A DNA stretch of 64,000 bases. It comes from Sphingobacterium sp. ML3W (lineage in GTDB: Bacteria; Bacteroidota; Bacteroidia; Sphingobacteriales; Sphingobacteriaceae). Within the stretch, counting starts at the first letter, position 1, and the number at the start of each line of letters is the position of its first letter. The stretch is from contig NZ_CP009278.1 of the NCBI RefSeq assembly GCF_000747525.1, forward strand, positions 4,836,001 through 4,900,000. Direction: 5' to 3'. The position numbers were made by a program, and so were the translations under genes. The notes beneath the pieces are model-generated. The model worked only from the letters and a program-made list of their open reading frames with translations, did no database searches and had not been told where the DNA came from. This document shows positions 1 through 9,672 of the stretch, one piece after another.

Positions 1-1459
1 ATCCCTCTATGGTCAGCCCTTTGATTGGTTTCAGTTTTCCAAAAAAGCGCGTCACAAACAGGTTTTTATTAATATCACCTTTCCGTGAATTGAGCCTATG
101 CAACACGTTATTTGACTGCGGATCATCCTCTGGATTATTTGGAGCACCATAGCGACCATCAGGAGACCGCAACACCATGCCTGGAGTGCTGGCCCCAGCA
201 AATGTAAACACATCATTAATAACATCTGTCCCTATATCTGTTTTAGAAACCAAGCCATTGATATTGGCACCTAAAGTTAACCAAGGTTTCACATCCGCCT
301 CTAAATTGATCCGTCCTGTATGCCTTTTATAGGTTGCTTTTTCAATAATCCCAGGATTATCCAGCATACCATATGAACCAAAGAAGCGTATTTTTTCACT
401 TCCTCCAGAAAAGGAAAGGTTATGGTTCTGGCTAAGATTCGTCTGAAACAATGCATCCACCCAATCTTCGTTCGGATATTTCAACGGATCTTTTCCTTCA
501 TTTTCTCGCCATAAATCAATTTTTTCCTTCGAAAATATCGGAGTAGCCTTTGGATCACCATTGCGATATCCCTGATTGATCAACTCCATATAATTTGCAT
601 AATTCGAAACCATCTGGATTACATTGGCGGGTTTTTGACTTGAGAAGTAATTGTTATAATTTACTTTAAACTGTTCCGATTTCCCTTTTTTTGTAGTGAT
701 TAAAATAACCCCATTTGCAGCACGCGAACCATAGATAGATGCCGAAGCAGCATCCTTTAATACAGAAATACTTTCTACATCCTGTGGGTTGATTAAATTC
801 ATATCACCAGCTACACCATCGATGATAACCAATGGATTGGAGTTATTCAATGTCCCTTGTCCACGAACCCGAATTGTACCGCCATCGGCTCCCGGTCGGC
901 CAGACCCCTGATTGACATACAAGCCTGCTGCTTGTCCAGCCAATCCTGCAGAAAGCGAAGTCACAGGCCTACTTTCCAATACGTCAGTCATTTGTATAGT
1001 AGATACTGCTCCCGTTAAATTTTCCTTCTTCTGCGTACCAAACCCAACCACAACTACCTCATCCAATCCTTTCGAATCAGATTGCATTGTTATCGTTACA
1101 GCACTGTTGCGATTAGCGGTGACTTCCATAGGTTTATAACCTATACTGGTCACCAATAAAACTAGGTCATCTTCTTTACTATTGATTTCAAAACTACCAT
1201 CTTCGCGAGACGAAGTTCGGCTGGTAGTACCTTTAATTTGAATAGTCACCGATGCAATCCCCGATCCCTGTACATCGACAACTTTTCCTCTAATCGGAAC
1301 TTGAATAACAGAATTCCGAAATTCTTTGTTCAGCAAATGGAAATCCATCGCTTGACTTTGCAAAGTACTACCCATTACAGCAGTCAAAAGAAAAGTACCA
1401 TAAAAGGAATATTTCATACTCCAATTACGCTTCCCTAGCAGCATAAATTTTCTGTTCAT
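1..1459 (-). CDS. SusC/RagA-family TonB-dependent receptor, N-terminal part (gene continues past left edge)
   Basis: An outer-membrane TonB-dependent transporter of the SusC type, which imports oligosaccharides or other bulky nutrients together with a SusD lipoprotein. Only the first 486 codons are present. Starting from the ATG at 1459 (MNRKF), I see a signal sequence at about residues 15-38, a carboxypeptidase-regulatory-like beta-sandwich (starts IRGKVVDVQGSGI), the junction DEVVVVGFGTQKKENLTG leading into the plug, and the family signature SVLKDAASASIYGSRAANG. ATGs at 1444 and 1417 could also be the start, the last one leaving a more typical signal peptide. The barrel and the partner SusD would lie to the left of the window. 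The substrate cannot be told from this part. Family assignment is secure. Confidence 0.93.
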   Translation of the reverse strand, partial: MNRKFMLLGKRNWSMKYSFYGTFLLTAVMGSTLQSQAMDFHLLNKEFRNSVIQVPIRGKVVDVQGSGIASVTIQIKGTTSRTSSREDGSFEINSKEDDLVLLVTSIGYKPMEVTANRNSAVTITMQSDSKGLDEVVVVGFGTQKKENLTGAVSTIQMTDVLESRPVTSLSAGLAGQAAGLYVNQGSGRPGADGGTIRVRGQGTLNNSNPLVIIDGVAGDMNLINPQDVESISVLKDAASASIYGSRAANGVILITTKKGKSEQFKVNYNNYFSSQKPANVIQMVSNYANYMELINQGYRNGDPKATPIFSKEKIDLWRENEGKDPLKYPNEDWVDALFQTNLSQNHNLSFSGGSEKIRFFGSYGMLDNPGIIEKATYKRHTGRINLEADVKPWLTLGANINGLVSKTDIGTDVINDVFTFAGASTPGMVLRSPDGRYGAPNNPEDDPQSNNVLHRLNSRKGDINKNLFVTRFFGKLKPIKGLTIEG

Positions 1460-1828
1460 ATTAGGTGGTTTATTAAAGGGTTTATAATATTTACCAACCC
1501 CAAGTTAGGTTATTTAGACAATCGAAAAATGTAAAATCAACGCAATCGATTTCGAAATAAAACAACAAAAGAACCTCCTAAAATGAATTATAAACACATT
1601 TCAGGTTTCTTTTCGCGGTAAAGTCAAATGTATTAACCGTCTAATTACACCACCTTATTCATTAAAAAATTGATTCAGCTCTTTATACACCCAATACAAA
1701 AAAAACTTTTCAACTATTACCGGGTTCTCATGCAATCTAGATTCTTAGATATGAGCTCTGAACTCCTTTTTTTTAATTAAATTTGACTCATCATATAGAT
1801 GCCCTTAATCCTAAGGAAGAGATAATTC
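1460..1828. other. AT-rich intergenic region upstream of the SusC gene
   Basis: No coding sequence seen. It presumably holds the leftward promoter of the SusC gene; no clear Bacteroidota -33/-7 pair (TTTG / TAnnTTTG) could be fixed. Confidence 0.5.
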
Positions 1829-2018
1829 ATGAAATCCCCATTGTTAATAGCTCTTGCATGTTCATTACTTACCAATAGTATTGCGCAAAACAGAACATCC
1901 ATACTATTGGGTAAAAACTGGAAGTTTTCAAGACAAGAAGACAGCACTTCTATCCAATTTTGATGTTAAAAAGTGGTAGTCGGTCACCATCCCCCATGAC
2001 TGGACCATATATGGTTAA
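1829..2018 (+). pseudogene. 5' remnant of a glycoside hydrolase family 2 (beta-galactosidase-like) gene
   Basis: An ATG at 1829 opens a signal peptide (MKSPLLIALACSLLTNSIAQ) followed by LLGKNWKFSRQED, then a stop at 1961-1963. A one-base shift continues the homology as NFDVKKW, a TAG stop, SVTIPHDWTIYG, then another stop ending at 2018. The pattern WKF...FD..KW.SVTIPHDW is the start of the N-terminal sugar-binding domain of GH2 enzymes. Only about the first 60 of roughly 800-1000 residues remain, with one frameshift and two in-frame stops, so it is non-functional. The GH2 assignment rests on the PHDW motif and its spacing from my memory of the family, not on an alignment. Confidence 0.68.
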
Positions 2019-2131
2019 TAAAAACAAAGGCTTCTCTACCGAAGTCTCTGTTCCAATACCCTAAAAAAAGTACCTCAAACCTAGCTAGGGACAAGATTTT
2101 GATTATCCCTACATTTCTCTATCTTTGGCGG

Positions 2132-2968
2132 ATGATCAAACTAACCAACCTTATCCTCCGCGGCTTTGGACAAATCATGCTACAGAATAATCCCTATACA
2201 GGATTATTATTTTTGGCAGGTATTTTATACAATTCATGGCTCTTAGCATTAGCAGCCATAGCGGGATGTATCATCAGTACAGCGACCGCCTATGTTTTAA
2301 AATTCGATATAAAAGATATCGAAAAAGGGATATATGGATTCAATGGCGCCCTTACGGCTATCGCTATTTATTATTTCTTTGGATTCAACATCCTCAGTAC
2401 TGCACTCTTGGTGGTAGGATCTTCATTATCTAGCATCCTTCAATTTCAGATTAAAAGAATCATCAACCCCTATACAGCACCTTTTATATTGGTTACATGG
2501 ATACTCTTATTTATTGTACACTACCTATTGAAACAACCTTTAGTAAGTATAAATTCAATAGCTGGCGACACTTCCCCTATCCTCTTGACCATCGGCAATA
2601 GTTTCGGACAGGTATTTTTACAAGAAAATTGGATATCAGGTACCCTGATATTCATCGGAATCCTGATTAATTCACCCAAGGCAGCATTGTACGCGTTGGT
2701 CAGTGTACTGCTCAGTACCGTTATTTCAAAACTGGTCAGTCTTCCCGATTCACAGATCTATACGGGTCTAATTGGCTATAACGCGATTCTATGTGCTATC
2801 GCATTTTCAGATAGTAAACGTATGGCGACCCTTTGGATTATACTTTCCGTATTTTTAAGCTTATTCATTTTCGAATTCATTGGTTTACTGGGAGTGATTC
2901 CTTTGACAGCTTCTTTTGTAATCACGACTTGGGTAGAGAAATTCTTCATGAAAAAAGTCAAAATATAA
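2132..2968 (+). CDS. Urea transporter (UT family)
   Basis: An inner-membrane urea channel of the UT/Yut family. The 278-residue protein is almost entirely hydrophobic and made of two homologous halves, each with the family signature: GIYGFNGALTAIA near residue 70 and GLIGYNAILCAIA near residue 218. The ATG at 2132 (MIKLTNLILRGFGQIMLQNN) matches the usual UT start, with LxxxGQIxLQNN at the beginning; a TTG at 2099 would add 11 residues and is less likely. No urease genes are in the window, so urea would be used elsewhere or the channel serves other small amides. It stands alone, just downstream of a GH2 remnant, and is followed by a hairpin at about 3023. Confidence 0.88.
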   Translation: MIKLTNLILRGFGQIMLQNNPYTGLLFLAGILYNSWLLALAAIAGCIISTATAYVLKFDIKDIEKGIYGFNGALTAIAIYYFFGFNILSTALLVVGSSLSSILQFQIKRIINPYTAPFILVTWILLFIVHYLLKQPLVSINSIAGDTSPILLTIGNSFGQVFLQENWISGTLIFIGILINSPKAALYALVSVLLSTVISKLVSLPDSQIYTGLIGYNAILCAIAFSDSKRMATLWIILSVFLSLFIFEFIGLLGVIPLTASFVITTWVEKFFMKKVKI

Positions 2969-3022
2969 ATAGATACAACATTTTAATAGCTTTTGGTAAT
3001 TAAAAGAAATTCAATATAACAA

Positions 3023-3056
3023 GAAACCCAGACTCGTTCGAATCTGGGCTTCTATA
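3023..3056 (+). terminator. Probable terminator after the urea transporter
   Basis: The stem cccagact / aatctggg (3028-3049) encloses cgttcg and is followed by a T-rich stretch. It lies between the convergent urea transporter and flavohemoglobin genes and may serve both. Confidence 0.6.
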
Positions 3057-3141
3057 TTTTATAGCACTGTACGATAACGCTCTATTTAATCAACATGTTA
3101 TCAGCGTCCTCAGTTAGGTGTTTTTCATATGAACTTTTGGG

Positions 3142-4353
3142 TTAGTTCAACTGTAACGATGCAGGGCCGAATTCTTCAAAATGAATAGCTGATTTTGCCA
3201 CCCCATTTTCCAACAAAAAGTGATAATGTTTCGAAATGAAAGGAGCAGGACCACAAATGAAATATTCTGCTTCAGCATGAATCACGTCATCTTTTATGCG
3301 TTCTAATTCTACCCAACCTTTATATCCGGAAGTCCCTGTTTCTGCTACATCATCGTAAAAAATATGATGATCGACTTGATTTGCTGCTGCAATTTCTGCA
3401 AGTCTATCTTTAAAAGCATGTACCGATTCATTACGACAACCATGCACCCAAGTAATTGGGATATTGCGTTCCGATTTACCTTTCACCAATTCCTCCAACA
3501 TGGACATCAATGGCGTTTGCCCTACACCTCCACTGATGAATACTTTTTGCTTTTCATTCGCCGTATCAAGTACAAATGTACCTGCAGGAGCAGAAAGCTC
3601 TACCATATCGTCCACTTCAATAAAATCATGCAAACGATTACTGATCATTCCATCAGGATGTTTAGTCCCAGCTTCTCTTTTTACTGAGATACGGTAGTAC
3701 TGACCATTAGGTGCGCACGATATACTATATTGACGGGGCTGTAATAAATTAAGTTCTGGTAAAAATAGACGTAGACTAATGTATTGTCCAGGTAAGAAAT
3801 CAGCTACCTGGCCACCATCACTAGCGTACAAGTAAAAAGAGGTAATTTCTTCCGACTCTTTCACCTTTTGCTTCACTACAAATGGTCTCCAACCTGACCA
3901 ACCTCCTACTTTTGCCGTTTGTTTATCATAGATTGTTTGTTCGTGTCCAGACATCAATGAGGCAAGTTGATTATAAGCCACTGTCCACGCCTCTAATAGT
4001 TCAGGAGTAGCACCATCTCCCAATACCTCTCCAATAGAAGCAATTAGATGATTACCAACAATTACATAATGTTCAGGACGGATAGACAAACTCGTATGTT
4101 TATGACCGATACCATTCACTACAGGCATCAATACACCTGGATTTTCAATATTTTCCGCATAAGCCAATACCGCCATCGCTAACGCAGTTTGTTGCTTACT
4201 GTTCTGTTGATTGCCCATATTGAACACATGCTTCAACTCGGGATTATGCTCAAACATACGTTTGTAGAAATGCGTTGTCAATAACACACCATGCTCTCTT
4301 AAAATAGGCACAGTAGCCTTCACTAATTGTTTTTGATCTGTTGTCATTATCAT
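3142..4353 (-). CDS. hmp: Flavohemoglobin / nitric oxide dioxygenase
   Basis: Converts nitric oxide to nitrate with O2 and NAD(P)H in the cytoplasm, protecting against nitrosative stress. The 403 residues give the full family length. The globin domain (about 1-140) has distal Tyr30 in HFYKRMF and proximal His86 in GHKHTSLSIRPEHY. The FAD domain has PRQYSIS near residue 210. The NAD domain has GGVGQTPLMSML near 275 and CGPAPF near 370. The start is MIMTTDQ at 4353; the internal ATG at 4347 is equally possible. The gene is monocistronic and leftward. A 26-bp near-perfect palindrome 13 bp upstream of the start is a good candidate operator for a nitric oxide-sensing repressor. Confidence 0.96.
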   Translation of the reverse strand: MIMTTDQKQLVKATVPILREHGVLLTTHFYKRMFEHNPELKHVFNMGNQQNSKQQTALAMAVLAYAENIENPGVLMPVVNGIGHKHTSLSIRPEHYVIVGNHLIASIGEVLGDGATPELLEAWTVAYNQLASLMSGHEQTIYDKQTAKVGGWSGWRPFVVKQKVKESEEITSFYLYASDGGQVADFLPGQYISLRLFLPELNLLQPRQYSISCAPNGQYYRISVKREAGTKHPDGMISNRLHDFIEVDDMVELSAPAGTFVLDTANEKQKVFISGGVGQTPLMSMLEELVKGKSERNIPITWVHGCRNESVHAFKDRLAEIAAANQVDHHIFYDDVAETGTSGYKGWVELERIKDDVIHAEAEYFICGPAPFISKHYHFLLENGVAKSAIHFEEFGPASLQLN

Positions 4354-4365
4354 ATACTTATTGAA

Positions 4366-4391
4366 AATAAAAGATATCTATATCTCTTATT
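4366..4391. promoter_or_regulatory. Candidate operator upstream of hmp (26-bp palindrome)
   Basis: The arms aataaaagatat and atatctcttatt are reverse complements with one mismatch, separated by two bases. They end 13 bp before the hmp start codon. NsrR-type operators known upstream of hmp in other bacteria are also dyads containing AAGAT...ATCTT, so a nitric oxide-responsive repressor is likely. The regulator gene is not in this window. Confidence 0.55.
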
Positions 4392-4722
4392 TAGTTAAAA
4401 AAACGTTTCATCTATACTATGTTCAGATTATGATCAGCATACATCCTTCTACTACCCATACTTATTTTCATACCAGCCTGTAGCCATTATACAATCTCTC
4501 CATTGAAGACAGACAAATATAAAAACAATAAAAGACTTTTATATCTTCTATTAAGGAATAATGTGTACAAAGAACACAAATGACAATAAATCTACAAAAT
4601 AAATAAACGTTAAAGGTTGGTATGATGTGCTACAAACAGCATAATAGATGTTACCTTAAGATTTTTCAATTCACAGCCTTAAAAAATCTTAGGAAATGAA
4701 TGCAACTTGATTGGCACCAAAC
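4392..4722. other. Intergenic region between hmp and the ClC gene
   Basis: No gene seen. The imperfect stem ccttaagattttt / aaaaaatcttagg (4654-4693) with a 14-base loop may terminate the leftward ClC transcript. The rest is AT-rich. Confidence 0.4.
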
Positions 4723-5988
4723 TTACTTCGCTATATCAGGGTACGTGTATACATTATAAGGACTGATTTTTTTAGCAATTGCATAGGCAATCCAAACAGC
4801 TAACGTAACAGGTATGAACAACGTATAAGCATTAGGCGCCATACTACATATTAAAAAAATTGCGGTCCATCTTCCATGGATAGCCGCCCCTAATGTCGAG
4901 GCAGCACCGATCAAGGCAAAGTTTAAAACCAATAATTCCAAACCAAATATGCTATTAAAGAAAAGTGCAACAGCGATTCCTAAAAAAGCTCCCGCTACTA
5001 TACTCGGCGCAAACACTCCACCGTCACCACCAGCACCCAAAGTTAGCGCCGCTACGAATGGCTTCAACACAATAAGCAAGAGTAAAGAAATCGGAACCAT
5101 CATCATTGTGCCAGAGCTAATGACATGAGAAAGCATTTCTTGAAGACCGTGGTAACTATCCCCATATAAAGCTGGAAAAAACAAAATAAGACATCCGATT
5201 GTTATGGCACCACTATTTACCCTTAAAAAATTATTACTTATTCTAGCAAATAACTGTTTACTTGTCAATACCAATTTCATAAAGTAAATCGCTAATACAG
5301 CAGACAAAGCAGCCAGAAAAAGCATAAAAGGCAATCCATACCAGTACCAATCTATTACTGGAAATGTTAGTAGAGGGGCGTTATCGAAATAATGTATACC
5401 TACAAACGCTACCGCACCAGCAATCGTACAACTTATTAAAACCGACCTTTTCCAACCTCTTGCAATCACTTCAATCGCAAAGAACCAACCACCCAATACC
5501 GTACCAAACAAAACTGCAACACCAGCGGTCACTCCAGCACATATCAACTCCTGTTTAAATTTCATCGGAGCCCAGCCTCTTTTGCTCATTTGGTTACCTA
5601 CAGTTGCGGTAGCCACTACTGTAGATACCTCAATACCTGTCGAGCCGCCAAAAATAACAGTCAAAAAACCATTGAGATAATGTGAAGGTATTTTATAAGC
5701 AGGTAAATGATCTTGCCGTGTATCTAACGAACGATAAATCTCTCGAATTCCTTTATTCTTTCTATTCTTGAATGCATATTTTCGAAGAAAGTAGATGATG
5801 GTTATACCAATAGAAGGAAAGATAATAAAAAAATAAGGATTAGTTGATTCAACCTTTTCGAAGAGGTATTCCTGATAAAAAGTCGTTAAATGCTTTAAAG
5901 AATATGCCAATAACCCGGATAGTACAGCGACAATAATACTGCCTATCATGAGCTTAAAATAACTGTACAGCTGTATTTTATCTTTCAT
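4723..5988 (-). CDS. ClC-family voltage-gated chloride channel/antiporter
   Basis: An inner-membrane chloride channel or H+/Cl- antiporter. It has 421 residues from the ATG at 5988 (MKDKIQLYSY); an ATG at 6021 would add 11 polar residues that do not look like part of the fold. ClC signatures are visible. GGSTGIEVSTV corresponds to the GxEGP gating segment and keeps the gating glutamate but has Val-Ser in place of Gly-Pro. GAGGDGGVFAPSIVAGAF is the GxFxP selectivity-filter segment. About ten hydrophobic helices are present. There is no C-terminal CBS pair, as in the short bacterial members. No functional partner is evident next to it. Confidence 0.9.
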   Translation of the reverse strand: MKDKIQLYSYFKLMIGSIIVAVLSGLLAYSLKHLTTFYQEYLFEKVESTNPYFFIIFPSIGITIIYFLRKYAFKNRKNKGIREIYRSLDTRQDHLPAYKIPSHYLNGFLTVIFGGSTGIEVSTVVATATVGNQMSKRGWAPMKFKQELICAGVTAGVAVLFGTVLGGWFFAIEVIARGWKRSVLISCTIAGAVAFVGIHYFDNAPLLTFPVIDWYWYGLPFMLFLAALSAVLAIYFMKLVLTSKQLFARISNNFLRVNSGAITIGCLILFFPALYGDSYHGLQEMLSHVISSGTMMMVPISLLLLIVLKPFVAALTLGAGGDGGVFAPSIVAGAFLGIAVALFFNSIFGLELLVLNFALIGAASTLGAAIHGRWTAIFLICSMAPNAYTLFIPVTLAVWIAYAIAKKISPYNVYTYPDIAK

Positions 5989-6021
5989 GATTGATTTCCT
6001 ATTTCTGTCGCAAATGTACAA

Positions 6022-6494
6022 TAAAAATCAGCAGTTAGCCAAGTATGTTCAGGAATTAATCCTATTTCAACGGCACAATTACTACTAAATCAGTAGTCTA
6101 ATAAAAAAACCCACTAAATCATTAAAAAGATTATCGCTAATAAATAAAAAAACGTAAATTTGCCGTTACAGAACCACTATTAGAAAAACTAATCAATTGT
6201 GAAAAAACAATTGATGAAAGGAAAATATTTAAATATGCTAAGCGTACATATCATGGTCCAACCTTCGAACTTTCGCACAGAAAATTCTTACTAAATCCAC
6301 AATAATGTATATTTATATTATGCCAAATAATACCTACTACCAGCATCTTGGCACGGTTATTACTTTAAGGTGCACGTTTAGGTCATCATTTCTATTGAAA
6401 AAGCAAATAATTTTCAATCAAGAGAATATCTGATCAGGGTCATCTGTTAATTGACATTAATTTTAATAATCACACACTGTTTGAAATACTATTC
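6022..6494. other. Intergenic region, divergent promoter area between ClC and dehydratase genes
   Basis: No coding sequence seen. TAAATTTG at 6155-6162 fits the Bacteroidota -7 consensus TAnnTTTG, but no TTTG -33 element lies at the usual spacing. If used, it would give a leader of about 325 nt for the gene at 6495. Confidence 0.35.
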
Positions 6495-8441
6495 ATGATT
6501 AATTTGACATTGTTAAAGCGAAAATTTCGAAAAGATAATCCAAGATGGGTTATACTCATGATTGATCTGTTTATCGTTTTTGCATGCTATGCAATTTCCA
6601 ATTTTATTTTCAATAGTATACATGAAGAGTATTCAACAGCTATGATGCTCAAGAAAAGTCTTCTCGTTATTTTTGCTTATAGTATTGCGTTTGCAATAAT
6701 GCGTACCTATAAAGGCATCATTCGTCAAACAGGGATTAACGATGCTACTAAAATATTCAAAACTGTATGGTTAGCCTTCATGATTTTGGCGATTCCAACC
6801 ATTGCCATACGTTATTATATCCCTAAAGAAAGTGTCAGTGGAGATTTTTTAAGACTCTCCTATATCATCCTATTCATGCATAGTTTCTTCACGATGGTTA
6901 TGTTAGTTGCAGCTCGTGTAACTTATAGAAGCATTTATGAAATGCTCTTTTTGCCAAATCGTAAAAATCGAAACATATTGATTTTTGGAGCTTCACGACC
7001 AGGGTTAGTAGCCTACTCTTTACTGCGTGAAGATCGTCGAGTAAAAAACAACGTGGTTGCTTTTGTCGAAGATAAAGTTTCCCGTGTTGGAAAACGCATC
7101 ACAGGTCTACGTATTCTGTATTTAGAAAAAATCGATCAGGCTTACATTGACCAATTCAATATTTCAGAAGTGATCATCGCTGTCGAGAACAATGATCCAG
7201 AGCGCTTAGTTCAAGTTACCGATCACTTTCATCAGTTAGATCTTGAATTAAAAATCATGCCGAATTCTCGTGTTATGTTAAATTCAGGAGCCAAACGAGA
7301 GATACGTCCTTTAAAAATTGAAGATTTATTAGGCCGCAAAGCCATCAAGATTGAAAATCCAGCCATTGATGGTGAACTAGACAATAAGGTTATCGTAATT
7401 ACGGGAGCAGCAGGGTCTATCGGCGGGGAATTAGCCCGTCAGATTTCGCAACGCAATTATCGTCACCTCATCTTATTAGACCAAGCAGAGTCTCCCCTTT
7501 ATGATTTACAGCAATCATTAAAGGCTACCCATCCAGACCGAGTCAAATGTATAGTCGGGGATGTCCGTGATAAACTATTTTTAGAACGGATATTTAAGCG
7601 TTACAGACCACAAATGATTTTCCATGCTGCTGCATACAAACATGTCCCACTTATGGAACAAAATCCATACGAAGCAATCTGGACCAATCTGATAGGTAGT
7701 AAAAATATGGCTGATCTATCCGTTGCTTATGGGATTCAAAAGTTTGTCATGGTATCGACCGACAAAGCAGTCAATCCTACAAACGTCATGGGTGCCACCA
7801 AGCGCGCTGCAGAAATCTATGTGAACAGTTGTAGCTCGCTGGGGAAAACAAATTTCATCGTGACCCGTTTTGGAAATGTGCTGGGTTCTAACGGTTCCGT
7901 TATTCCATTATTTGAGAAACAAATGGAACAAGGTGGACCATTGACACTCACACATGAAGATATAACGCGCTACTTCATGACCATTCCAGAAGCTTGTTTA
8001 TTAGTACAAGAAGCGGGAGTCATGGGCCATGGGGGCGAAATATTCGTGTTCGATATGGGTAAATCAGTCAAAATAATCGATCTTGCCAAGCGCATGATCA
8101 AACTAAAAGGATACCGCTACCCTGAAGATATCGACATTAAGATTGTAGGCTTAAGACCTGGAGAAAAAATATTTGAAGAGCTTTTGGCCAATGATGAGAA
8201 TACACAAAAAACCCATCATCCAAAAATTATGATTGCTCAAGTCAATCGCGAAGATATCGAAGAAAAATGTCAATTGATCGAACAACTCAGTCGTGATATC
8301 ACGTCCATAGATAAAGAGGAAATCAACGATATGCAGTTGGTCTTACAACTCAAAAGGATTGTTCCCGAATTCAAATCACAAAATTCTATTTTCCAAGATT
8401 TAGACGAACATCTAGCAGAAAAAAATAGTGCTGAAGCGTAG
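6495..8441 (+). CDS. Membrane-bound UDP-sugar 4,6-dehydratase, WbpM/CapD type
   Basis: Large inner-membrane nucleotide-sugar dehydratases of this type convert UDP-GlcNAc to the 4-keto-6-deoxy intermediate that feeds capsule, O-antigen or other surface glycan synthesis. The 648 residues comprise four membrane helices (about 17-150), a CoA-binding-like Rossmann domain (about 158-260, ILIFGASRPG), and a second Rossmann/SDR domain starting at 300 with GAAGSIGG (304-311). The SDR site reads MVSTDKAVNPTNVMGATKR, so Met432 replaces the usual Tyr before Lys436. This Ser-Met-Lys triad is typical of the large WbpM-type enzymes. A paralog is encoded at 15186-17162 on the other strand. A terminator follows directly. 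Confidence 0.9.
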   Translation: MINLTLLKRKFRKDNPRWVILMIDLFIVFACYAISNFIFNSIHEEYSTAMMLKKSLLVIFAYSIAFAIMRTYKGIIRQTGINDATKIFKTVWLAFMILAIPTIAIRYYIPKESVSGDFLRLSYIILFMHSFFTMVMLVAARVTYRSIYEMLFLPNRKNRNILIFGASRPGLVAYSLLREDRRVKNNVVAFVEDKVSRVGKRITGLRILYLEKIDQAYIDQFNISEVIIAVENNDPERLVQVTDHFHQLDLELKIMPNSRVMLNSGAKREIRPLKIEDLLGRKAIKIENPAIDGELDNKVIVITGAAGSIGGELARQISQRNYRHLILLDQAESPLYDLQQSLKATHPDRVKCIVGDVRDKLFLERIFKRYRPQMIFHAAAYKHVPLMEQNPYEAIWTNLIGSKNMADLSVAYGIQKFVMVSTDKAVNPTNVMGATKRAAEIYVNSCSSLGKTNFIVTRFGNVLGSNGSVIPLFEKQMEQGGPLTLTHEDITRYFMTIPEACLLVQEAGVMGHGGEIFVFDMGKSVKIIDLAKRMIKLKGYRYPEDIDIKIVGLRPGEKIFEELLANDENTQKTHHPKIMIAQVNREDIEEKCQLIEQLSRDITSIDKEEINDMQLVLQLKRIVPEFKSQNSIFQDLDEHLAEKNSAEA

Positions 8442-8468
8442 TTTTTAAAAAACACAGCTAAGCGCATA

Positions 8469-8504
8469 AAAGCCCGATAACTTAACAATATCGGGCTTTT
8501 TTAT
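8469..8504 (+). terminator. Rho-independent terminator
   Basis: The stem agcccgata / tatcgggct (8471-8497) is followed by tttttta. It ends the transcript of the dehydratase at 6495, so fcl is transcribed separately. Confidence 0.85.
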
Positions 8505-8715
8505 GTCCTTTTATAAACCAGCACAATTTCAATATTTATCATTTCTATTCTTTATTCTACCATAGAATAAATTTATCGATGATCAAAAAGCCAAGTCAGT
8601 TCATTTTACAGCATTAATTAACTTAAAATACCAGAAATTCTTTCGTAATTTGCATTTCAGTTTAAAAGAAATCACGATAGGTATTTTAGGTCGGGAAGGC
8701 GGAAAAACAAGAAAT

Positions 8716-9663
8716 ATGAAAAATAAGAAAATTTACATAGCCGGTCACCGCGGTATGGTAGGTTCTGCAGTAAAAAGAAAATTGGAAGATTTAAGCTATC
8801 AAAATTTCATTTTACGCACTTCCAGTGAATTGGACCTTCGCAATCAGTCTCAAGTACAAAAGTTTTTCAAACAAGAAAAACCGGACATTGTGATTGATGC
8901 TGCCGCCAAAGTAGGAGGTATATTAGCCAATAATAACTACCCCTATCAATTTTTAATGGATAATATGCAGATTCAGAACAATCTGATTCATGAATCCCTA
9001 CAACATGATGTAGAAAAATTTATCTTTTTAGGTTCTTCCTGTATTTACCCTAAATTTGCACCACAACCATTACAAGAATCCAGTTTATTAACGGATAGTC
9101 TCGAGCCCACTAATGAATGGTATGCTTTAGCTAAAATCACAGGGGTAAAATTATGTCAAGCTATCCGCAATCAGTTTGGAAAGGATTATGTCAGTTTAAT
9201 GCCAACCAATCTGTATGGTACTCATGACAATTTTGACTTGACAAGTTCACATGTTTTACCTGCGATGATACGCAAATTTCACGATGCTAAGTTGCTAGGG
9301 AACACAGCAGTGACACTATGGGGAACGGGGAGTCCATTACGCGAGTTTTTGTTTGTAGATGATCTAGCTGCTGCCGTATCCTTTACTTTAGAGAATAAAC
9401 TGCCCGATTACCTATATAATGTGGGCACAGGTACAGATTTAAGCATTAAAGATTTAGCCAATCTGATTCAATCTGTAGTCGGGCATCAAGGCGAAATCAT
9501 TTGGGATAGCAGCAAACCCGATGGTACACCGCGAAAATTAATGGATGTAAGCAAAATGCACCAATTAGGTTGGAAGCATCTCGTTCAACTAGAAGAAGGA
9601 ATCAAACGTACATATCAATGGTTTTTAGAAAACCAAGACAATTATAAAGAAGTAAAATTATAA
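8716..9663 (+). CDS. fcl: GDP-L-fucose synthase
   Basis: Makes GDP-L-fucose from GDP-4-keto-6-deoxy-mannose by epimerisation and NADPH reduction, in the cytoplasm. Starting from ATG 8716 (MKNKKIYIAGHRGMVGSAVK) it has 315 residues, the normal length, and the NADP-binding GxxGxxG falls at residues 8-14. An ATG at 8650 would add a 22-residue extension with no counterpart in the family. The SDR catalytic site is visible as LGSSCIYP and, further on, EWYALAKITG (Ser, Tyr, Lys). It is followed after 9 bp by gmd, the enzyme for the preceding step, so the two form an operon, in the order fcl-gmd. Confidence 0.95.
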   Translation: MKNKKIYIAGHRGMVGSAVKRKLEDLSYQNFILRTSSELDLRNQSQVQKFFKQEKPDIVIDAAAKVGGILANNNYPYQFLMDNMQIQNNLIHESLQHDVEKFIFLGSSCIYPKFAPQPLQESSLLTDSLEPTNEWYALAKITGVKLCQAIRNQFGKDYVSLMPTNLYGTHDNFDLTSSHVLPAMIRKFHDAKLLGNTAVTLWGTGSPLREFLFVDDLAAAVSFTLENKLPDYLYNVGTGTDLSIKDLANLIQSVVGHQGEIIWDSSKPDGTPRKLMDVSKMHQLGWKHLVQLEEGIKRTYQWFLENQDNYKEVKL

Positions 9664-9672
9664 GTATTCAAT

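Noticed and set aside
912-1139. Rightward ORF inside the SusC gene
   Set aside because: Antisense shadow of the SusC plug region, whose leftward frame carries clear family motifs.
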